Assembly (NCBI GenBank): GCA_012064415.1
Contig: SSNU01000289.1
Span: 186,001 to 250,000, forward strand
Source of the DNA: Gyrodactylus bullatarudis
Lineage: Eukaryota; Platyhelminthes; Monogenea; Gyrodactylidea; Gyrodactylidae
Direction: 5' to 3'
DNA: 64,000 bases
Position numbers and translations under genes: made by a program. Of this stretch, positions 56,019 to 64,000 are shown one piece after another (position 1 is the stretch's first letter; each line of letters begins with the position of its first letter). The notes below the pieces were generated by a model. It saw only the letters and a program-made list of their open reading frames with translations. It did no database searches and had not been told where the DNA came from.

Positions 56019-58485
56019 ATCTGATTGTACAAAAAAAATTAAAGAAACAATAAATAGTGACATAGTTCTAATCAATTATAAAATGTTAAAACAAAAGCTC
56101 TGGAGTTTGAAAAACCGTTGCAATAATTATAATTATAATTTATTAAATACTATGGTCTGCAAGAAATTTTAAAATTACGCCCCCCCTCATTTGTATTGAA
56201 ACTCCCATAAGGAAAAATTAAAATTTCGTTCTAGGGTTGAGGAAATTAAGGCAAATTCCCAATATTTTGAACTTTTAAGTGACAATTTTTGCTGATTTCA
56301 ATGTGAGAGAGTGATCAAATGTTTATTTTTGGGATCACAATTTGTCAAAGTAATCAAAAATGCTGAATTTAATTTTTAGAATCGTGTCAAAATTTAATTT
56401 TGATTTTTTGACCATATTCCCTGCCCGAATGTCGATGAAATTTTTATATATCAAGATCCCTGAAAAATGACGAATTTATCAAAATTTTCATGATGATAAT
56501 CTGTTTTTTGACTAATTGTCATCCTAAAACTTAACTATTGATAACTATCTTTTGTTTTAGAAAATGTTTTTTATTGATATGTACAGCATAAGAAATAAGC
56601 AAAGATAAATAATTCTCTGTATAACATAGTAAATCTGTTTATAAAAAGTTATATATATATATTTTTTAATATAATGATTTGGTTTAAATTTTGGCTTGGT
56701 AATAGTAAAAGTCTGAAAGGCAATTCATATGAAAATATTGGATTCTTTAAAATTAATGTAAAGAGGAATAAAGTAAAGATTTAGAGTAATCAATTTTGGT
56801 CCTAATATGGGCTATAATGGATTTAATATCCCATAAATTACTTCATTCATCAAGATAATATTTCTCATCAAGAGATCTAAAAGTAGATAGAAGAAAATGA
56901 TCTTTGTAAGAGGTGTGTCTTAAATTATAGTTTTGACGCACCGAGACAGATGAATTTATAAAATTTTTAATAATGAAGACATATCTACGGATCCAAAGAG
57001 GTTGAAGTCCGGAGATAGAAATAAGTAAATTATAGGAATAGACTATCTCATATTTAAATCAGCAAAAAGTTCAAAAAAATGGGAATTTGGCTCTACTTCA
57101 AGATTTCATATTTGCCACAATTTCCTTAAAAATTGATTTTTTCTAAATTATTTTTCTCCATACCATGAAAGTGGGCCTCATGATCTAGATTCCGAAAAAT
57201 CTTGATCAACTTCGATCTTTTGATGAAAAAATCATAAACTCCCATCTTCATATTAACTAGCTTTATGTAAAAATGGTAAATTCTGATCTTCATGTCAATT
57301 AGGTTTATGCACCAATGACAGTACCTTTTAAGTCTTAATCATGATCATGTCTCAATAAAAATGATAGATTACTATAATGCGTGTGTTCTCCATTCTCTCT
57401 TAAGTAAATACTAGAAAATTATTTTCTCTGAGACATTTTGCATAATCTATTTAGAAATCTCTTTAAATAGCAACAGCACCTGATGATTACAATTTTCTCT
57501 TTGTAAAATATACAGACAAATAAGAATGATGAATTTCTATTTAAAATTCTAATAAATATTCATCCTGGATTCATTGGGAAAAAAGACAACAATTTCCTCT
57601 TATACATTCCAAGCGTATAAATACTTATTTTGTAAGGAAAGAAATGAGGCAAAAAAGTGTGGAGAGGTCCAATTGATCAATAAAAGACGATGATCAAACA
57701 TTCAGATCACCCCCTTTTCAGACTTGCGAATTAACAATGCCGAATGAGGCATTTATGAGATACGTTCTACAAACTCTCGAGAATAAACTCTATCAGGAAA
57801 TTTCTCCAAATCCAATAATTTAATCTTGAATCACTGGGTTTTCAACAATTTTACTCTATTTTCCCACTTCTATCTAATTTTAAAAAATCCTAGTCCTTTA
57901 CGTTTTCAATGTACAGGTTTTTACATTTTATTTTCCCTCATATCTTGGTCTCAAGGCTTCACCCAAATTGATACAATTCTATGCTTTTGCTTTATTCCAT
58001 TATCACCATTAACCAGATGATCATAGTTTTTTCTCATAATTTTATTAATCTCGCCAAATCAACAGAAAATCGATTTAACCTTTACACTACTGTAATTATA
58101 TAATCAAGTGAAACTCTATCGAGGGAAATCTTCGACCCTGTTCTCACTTTGATTTTGATAGAGCTCGTTTGGGTTTGAGTCTTTAATTTTACCTACCACA
58201 TGGTTGCAGCATAAAATTTTGATATCACGCTCGAATTCTTTGTTCAATTTTTATCGATAATTTTGATGCGGAATTCCACTGATTCTAAGCAGAGACCTAA
58301 TGATCAACCAAAACCTTATATTTCATAAAAATGACCTGATTATTTTTTAGGACTGGTTAATAGTTTTTTAATCTTTTATATTATTAATATCTCCAGATAG
58401 ATTTTCAACTAAAGTTGGTTTATTTTTAATGTAATTTTTCACGATAAAGTTTAGTGGTCTTTATACATTAAACCTACTAGCAAAT
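56019..58485. repeat. non-coding with MITE fragments
   Basis: MITE arm pieces at about 56240-56470 and 57060-57310; the latter ends with two terminal motifs in a row (CCCATCTTCATATTAACTAG at about 57241 and ATCTTCATGTCAATTAGGTT at about 57283). A short TA run lies at 56650-56662. No gene. Confidence 0.6.
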
Positions 58486-58600
58486 TTAGATGACCAAGTG
58501 TCAATGTTGGAAACCCGGGTTCGAATCCTAGCTATGGGGTAGTGACGAGTCCTAATAATGACGCGTCTGCATATGCCACCGTGAGTTGAATATTATTTGA
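58486..58600 (+). repeat. possible tRNA-derived SINE head
   Basis: GGTTCGAATCC at 58518-58528 is a perfect RNA polymerase III B box; a weak A-box-like GATGACCAAGTGTCAATG lies about 30 nt before it. A full cloverleaf does not form by eye, so it is not called as a tRNA. Confidence 0.4.
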
Positions 58601-58682
58601 TTCTCTTATAGAATTGACTCTTGCTCATCCGAATTCTAACATATAGGTTTGAGAACAAACTCCATCAAGTTGGAGTTCATAT

Positions 58683-59178
58683 GGATATAAACCTAGTTGA
58701 CATGAAGATGAAAATTTACTATTTTTACAAAAAAACTCGATATTTTTCTCCGGATTCATAGAAAAGGTAATGTTTTTGTATCCTAAACGGAATGAGCTAA
58801 TAAGATGAGGATATTCGAAAAAAAATGCGAAAAAAATTAGGCCAATTTTTGGATTTCGAAAATGCACCAGATTTTCACTTTTTCAACTCTTGAACCCAAA
58901 TTTTTTATCGATTTCGATGATTCGAAGCAGTTAAGGGATGATATTCAAGATCAGCATTAGACAAAGAATTCGAATTTGGCCATAGAGATAGCGAAGATCC
59001 TACTGTTTCCGAGAAAAAGTTAAACTTTAAGATTTTGAATAATTTGCCTTCGTGATAATCGAAAAATTCAAATGGTTCGATTTCAATTTTCGTAATGACG
59101 AATTTCAGTGAACTTCTACAGGTGAATTCGAATTCTTGGTTCAATTTTGATTCCAAATATCATCACTTAACTGCTTTA
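58683..59178. repeat. MITE, TCATCTTCATGTCAA family
   Basis: Begins ACCTAGTTGACATGAAGATG and shares arm blocks with 41752-42470. The inner part (about 58918-59178) is itself inverted (TTCGAAGCAGTTAAGGGATG against the complement near 59160). Confidence 0.75.
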
Positions 59179-60683
59179 GTAATTACACGGGTGGTGGCGT
59201 GGTCAGGAGATTTTTTTCAGACAATGCATTTCTGGTGCGAAATTTAATGCTGATTCCGAATCTTGCCTTTAAATTCAATTTCAACGTCTAGAAGCTGAGT
59301 TATAGACCCATATGCAAATATGCACAATTTTCTAGCTATTGAGTTGTAAAATGTCATTTTCATCGGATATCATTGATAACATAGGAACAAAATTAGTATC
59401 ATTAAAAAGAAGAATAGATAAGGAATCGAATGGTAACCGTTTTATAGGTATAATTATCAGCGACCTCACTTTAGTTTAGTGGTATTTTTTCCTAAAATCG
59501 TTAAGGATTAAATGGTAGACAAAAATGGTTCTTTCAGACTTTATTTTTCCTTGGTTCTATTCATTGGTATTTAAAAAGTTATCTAAATTTTTATCCTTCA
59601 ACAAATTAATTTGACTTGGACAATATTTTCAGCATATCAATCAGAATTCGGAAAATATCAAACTTGATTAAAGAAAAGTCATAATTGAAATATTCCTTGC
59701 TTTCTTTGAAAGTAATACAGAGTGTTTTCTTCAAAATGAAAATTTTGCAGAAAGCAATAACCGACTATAAATTTACATCTTGCTTTTAATCGGATTGTTA
59801 GCCCGGAAAATTATTTTTATTACATAATTTTCGTATTTCTTTAATCTTACACAAAAGTTTTACACAGAAGTTTTCTCTAAATGGGAAATTCTGAAGTCTA
59901 AATTTTGCACTTTGATATGATAGAATTTAATAAATCTTACTAAAGAGTTACATTGCTATTAACTGTATCGAGACGATAAGAAAACCAATCGAGAAAGAGA
60001 CCCAAAATCTATAAAAAACGGAATCAATTCTTTGATCCTATTTAAGTCGATTTTCTATTGAAAGTCTACTTATTTGCATTTAAAAGTGTTTTGAAGTATT
60101 GAATGATTATTAATAGTAGATGAAAAACCTATTTTTACTAATATTGGTTATTTTATCCAAGTTTAGACATCTCTCTGAGATTTTTGAGATTAGTTTAGTG
60201 CGAATTATAAAATGGATCATATTAATAATAACTCAGAATTTACGACTTTGAATAATCGCCCTATATAGGGTGAACCTCACGAAAGGGTCAAAAGATGGGA
60301 ACTTTTAACTTGTATCATTTTTGAAGAATCACCACTGATGATACTTCAAGAAATGTACATTTGGTTTTAATATATCTTCTTCCAATTTTCTAAAATATTT
60401 TTTTTTTTTTGAAATCATAACATTTATTAAAGAGATTAAATTTAACATATAGAATCTGATATACATAATAAAATGAGTTCATATAAGTTTTTAATATAAT
60501 GACAGACCCAACCAAAAGAGCTTTAGATCACTGAAAAAATTATAGCTCCGAATCAAAATCTAAATTGCCACAAATGAATCACAAACTTAGACAGTCAGGT
60601 CAGTCATCAACTCAACCATTGTCCATATAGAATACAAGGTTAAATTTTAAGGAAAAAGGTCTCTGTAAAAAAAGGGGATCTTA
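59179..60683. other. non-coding
   Basis: The first 150 nt resemble 47575-47700. A 43-codon frame with a hydrophobic start at 60120-60251 has no TATA box or relative and was not called. Nothing else seen. Confidence 0.5.
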
Positions 60684-62360
60684 TTAAGCTAGATGATTAT
60701 TCGAATAAAGAAGAGTTTTCGAATAATCTATTTTGGATCTGATAAATTTTATAATACATTTAAGATCATTAAGGTTTTCACATTCTGATAGTTTAAAAAC
60801 GGAATCAAGAAAACGAAAATGAGCAAGAAGAGGGTGATTGGAGAAAGAGGGCTTGCGTAGAGAATAGTAATTATTACTATATGTATCCGCTGAGTTGAGA
60901 ACATCTTTATAATAAAAGCAGCCCTTCTGATCCATATGGGTTCTAGCCTAGAGATTGCAATTAAGGAGTTGTAAGAATCGAACCAAGGGAAAAGCGCGTG
61001 AAGAAAACGATATTGTATCTGTTCAATTTTAAGGGAATTGGCATTAGATATTTCCGGTATTAAAGGGGCAGTATAATCTAAATGGGGCAAGACAAAAGTT
61101 TTGAAGGCTAATATTTTTAAGTCTGGTGAGGAGGTGAACCTGTTAATCATTATAACAGAGAGTTTATCAAACCCTTTTTAGAGAGAGGGGAGATAGTTAA
61201 TGAGGAATTAATTTCAAAACCAAGGTCCGTAGTAGATTCCACTATCTCGCCTGGAAGATGAAGATTTGAAAGAAATGAGGATGGAAGCACTTTTGGAAAA
61301 AGCAGTTTGCATTTGGATCTATTTATCTCAAGACTCATTTTGGAAAGATTCAGCTTAAGAGAGTTAAAATAGTGATTAATCTTAAGAATGTCAAGCACAT
61401 TGTTTACAGGGTGGACAAATTTAAGGTCGTCTGCATATTTGAATAATTTACCTAAGTCAGAAGCCAATTGAATATCTGCGATACAGATATTGAAGAGAAG
61501 TGGACCTAAGGAGGAACCTTGAGGAACACCGGAAGTAATTCTCTTGTAAGAGCTGTGAAGGGAATTAAATTTGACTGATTGGCTTCTACCCGTAAGAAAT
61601 AATAAAGTATTAATAAGAGAGTTATCCAATTCCATAGCTATAAGTTTATTAATAATATAAGAAAATTTCAGGCGATCAAAAGCTTTCGATCGGTCAATAA
61701 AGTTAATTATTAAATATTTCCCAATATCCTTGAGGGGCTTGGTGAAGGATAAGAACTCCAATAAATTAGAGCATGTGCTCTTACCACCAATAAAGCCATG
61801 TTGAGAGTCATCAGGAAAGATATTAGGAAGATAATCATGTATACTTTGAGTAAGAAACTTATCAATTATAGTCAGAAAAATATTTAGAGAGGAGATTGGT
61901 CTCAAATCAGAGAAGGAAGAGTATTTTTCGATTTAGGAATAGGGGTTATAGAGATGTTAAGCCATTCAGAAGGAATGACTCCATTCTGTAAACATTTATT
62001 TAAAAAATTGGCTAAAGAAATCAAGAAACAATCTGGAAGAGAACCAATGAGTTTAAGAGAATTATGGTTAATGTCTTTTCTTGATTGAGATTTAGATTCG
62101 TCAATTGTTCTCCTAATAAAGCTAGCAGTAAGAAAGGGTGGAGAGGAGGAAGAGGGCAAAAGGCTAATATCTTCGAAGGGATTGAAAAGGGATACAAAGT
62201 GATCATTGAGAGCTTCACAAAAAGCTTTATCATTGAGCTCAGAGAAATTACTTATAGAGGAATTTCGATTAAGGTTAAGAAGTTTCTTAAATTTGGACCA
62301 GCCATTACCAGGAGAAAATTTCAAATCACGGGCTATGAGATTTTCAAATGATATAGATAT
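60684..62360 (-). pseudogene. LINE reverse transcriptase, frameshifted and 5'-truncated
   Basis: Minus strand, three frames in succession. From about 62360: KFSPGNGWSKFKKLLNLN, FLNKCLQNGVIPSEWLNISI then TPIPKSKNTLPS. After a frameshift near 61905: RPISSLNIFLTIIDKFLTQS, YLIINFIDRSKAFDRL (first Asp; usually D-x-S-K-A-F-D), SGVPQGSSLGPLLFNI, LFKYADDLKFVH (catalytic YADD) and LNLSKMSLEINRSKC. Another shift at about 61150 leads to ILAFKTFVLPHLDYTAPLIP, and a third near 60900 to the last part (KIDYSKTLLYSNNHLA). This order is that of Jockey/CR1-like LINEs. No endonuclease is present. It could be the 3' part of the type of element whose endonuclease half lies at 15340, but that is untested. Confidence 0.85.
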
Positions 62361-64000
62361 ATATTGATAAAGAATTTCTCTTTAATCCACAGATCAGTGC
62401 TACCATCACTTTATTATTTCAATGATTTTATAGATAATTTTCATTTTTAGAGTTACATTACACTCAATTTAATAAACTCAATACTTCAAAACATTTTTAA
62501 ATAGTTGGTTGTTTAAAGATGAGCGTATGAAAAACTAACAAGATAGCTAACTCGGGATTTCCCTTCCAATATCACGTCTCCGAATGTACTCTCCCCTGTA
62601 TATCTTATTTAGCTTCTTTTCAGAAAATTTGATTTCCCTTAAATATCTCATGATAATCAAGTCTATTTTCTTTTTTCTCCCATAGAATAATCTAATTTGT
62701 TTAACTAAAAATATTCGGAATGCAATGCATCTTTGAGTTGAGTAGAGAATCATCATGTGTGATCGCACCATGGATAAAGGATGGGGGTATATAAGAGTGT
62801 TATCAACCATTGTTTCCTCTACAAAATTCTTTAGTCCAGATGTATTCAGTAATTGGTCAAACGATTTGAATACTCGATTGGAAGCAATCTGATTGGTCCA
62901 TAAAAGTAATAATTTTCCTATTGCTTTTGGAAAAATTCACAAAAATCTCCTGACTAGTGCAAGAGATTTTTTCTGTTTATTTTTCTGAGACCATACCAAG
63001 AATCAGTTTTGCTAATAATAACTCTGGATATCAACCCTTTTCCAACAGATAACTAGAGTGAGTTAATTTGCATTATGCAATTGAATTAGATAGGAGAAAC
63101 TAGATGTAGAAACTTTAAACAGGAATTAAATGAAAAGTAATTAAGCTAAAACATCAAATTAACACGTATCCTATGTATGTACATAGATAAATATTGGGAA
63201 ATAGTTTTTAGAAGCATAAATTTATATGAATCTAATTAAATTCTTCTTTCAGTAAATGAATTTTAATCCCAAAAAGCATTATTGATCTGTATTTATTTGC
63301 TATGAAATTAAAAAAACAAACTTTTTTTTATTCCAAAAAGTTATTAATTTAAACCTTCAAAAATATGCTTGGAATAAGTTTAAAATTAATAAAAACTAAT
63401 ATAAACTTTGAGATTGGAAATGCGCTTAAAAAAAGCTTTTCAATCAGTCTTATCCAGACTTCACTATGATCTGACCCAATAAATTTTTAAACTCTAGCTG
63501 AGCCTCGAACATCAACTTGTATTAAATTTCAAACATCGAATGAGTTAACGAGAAAATTGATCATTTTTCGATACTTATTTGATACTAAATTCAGGAGATA
63601 GAGAAATAGATTTTATATATATAATCATTTAAATAATAGTCGGGTCTTCCAACTGTTACATAATAATGAAAAAACCCTATCTGTTTCACCAAAATAAGAT
63701 TAATTTTATCGTATCGTCGACCAGAAGTGATTTTATTGGATAAAATTTTAAATTTAGACTCAATATTTTTGAAAATAAACTGTTAATTGTTATATAAACT
63801 ATGTTTGAATGTGTCAAAATTTATAGAAAAAGTAACATACATACTTTTTTAAAAATTTTCGCACTACATATTAGACTGGTAAATTTTGAAATATTAGCAA
63901 ACGAAACTTGATACCGGAAGGGTTTTAAAAATTCTATATAGTTACATTTGATAAGATCATCACAGAGATACCAAGAAGAGAATCAAATTTCTTTGAACGT
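62361..64000. other. non-coding
   Basis: AT-rich; the ORF at 62547-62810 (minus) has no motif. I see no gene, RNA or well-bounded repeat. Confidence 0.5.

Noticed and set aside
58486..58600. A tRNA gene at the B box
   Set aside because: No acceptor stem or anticodon arm could be paired by eye; kept only as a SINE-like candidate.
60120..60251. 43-codon frame with a hydrophobic start (MKNLFLLILVILS)
   Set aside because: It resembles the small secreted peptides at first sight, but it has no TATA box at the usual distance, no relative, and the rest is as hydrophobic as the start.
1..64000. CRISPR arrays, operons or bacterial genes
   Set aside because: The spliced host gene, animal-type retroelements and TATA promoters show animal nuclear DNA; no regularly spaced short repeats are present.

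Overview
This is eukaryotic nuclear DNA, very AT-rich and mostly non-coding. It has GT-AG introns of 1 to 4 kb, TATA-box promoters in front of tiny secreted-peptide genes, and a dense layer of transposable elements (Ty3-type retroelement, Penelope-like element, LINE, Merlin/ISXO2-like, Tc1-like and an unclassified DNA transposon, plus many foldback MITEs). Together these suggest an invertebrate animal, probably an arthropod. A copepod of the sea-louse kind is my best guess, but that is inference and no marker gene proves it. There is one assembly gap (N at 25015-25831).

Region by region. 1-7749: non-coding, with three large foldback palindromes (328-1314, 3974-4437, 5392-6100). 7750-17527: five exons on the + strand of one host gene, joined by phase-consistent splice sites. 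It encodes a low-complexity, Ser/Gln-rich intracellular-looking protein with five basophilic-kinase-like sites; I do not recognise it, and both ends lie outside what I can see. Its last large intron holds a broken LINE endonuclease (15340-16582). 17548-21095: a 3.5-kb inverted repeat whose spacer holds a 31-residue secreted-peptide gene.

21290-29011: a nest of elements. A degenerate Ty3-type pol (protease, RT, RNase H, integrase) is interrupted by a Merlin-like transposase and by a 4.1-kb DNA transposon with inverted termini and a 7-bp target duplication. That transposon is itself split by a Penelope-like inverted pair with a 12-bp target duplication, inside which lies the gap.

29225-37834: a cluster of very small secreted-peptide genes. 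It holds four copies of a 60-residue family (two inside an exact 1,015-bp duplication), one member of the MFKQ family, an eight-cysteine peptide and a 26-residue peptide. The two MFKQ genes (19.4 kb and 33.8 kb) share a promoter block and leader sequence. This is the most interesting biology in the window.

37530-41400: a three-exon Tc1-like transposase facing an integrase-tail (KRBA2/SCAND3-like) exon. 41750-47250: MITEs and dispersed repeats. 48391-50197: a Penelope-like retroelement with GIY-YIG domain, two nonsense codons. 50200-60680: non-coding with several MITEs, a Tc1-like HTH fragment and a tRNA-like B box. 60684-62360: a frameshifted LINE reverse transcriptase. 62360-64000: nothing recognisable.
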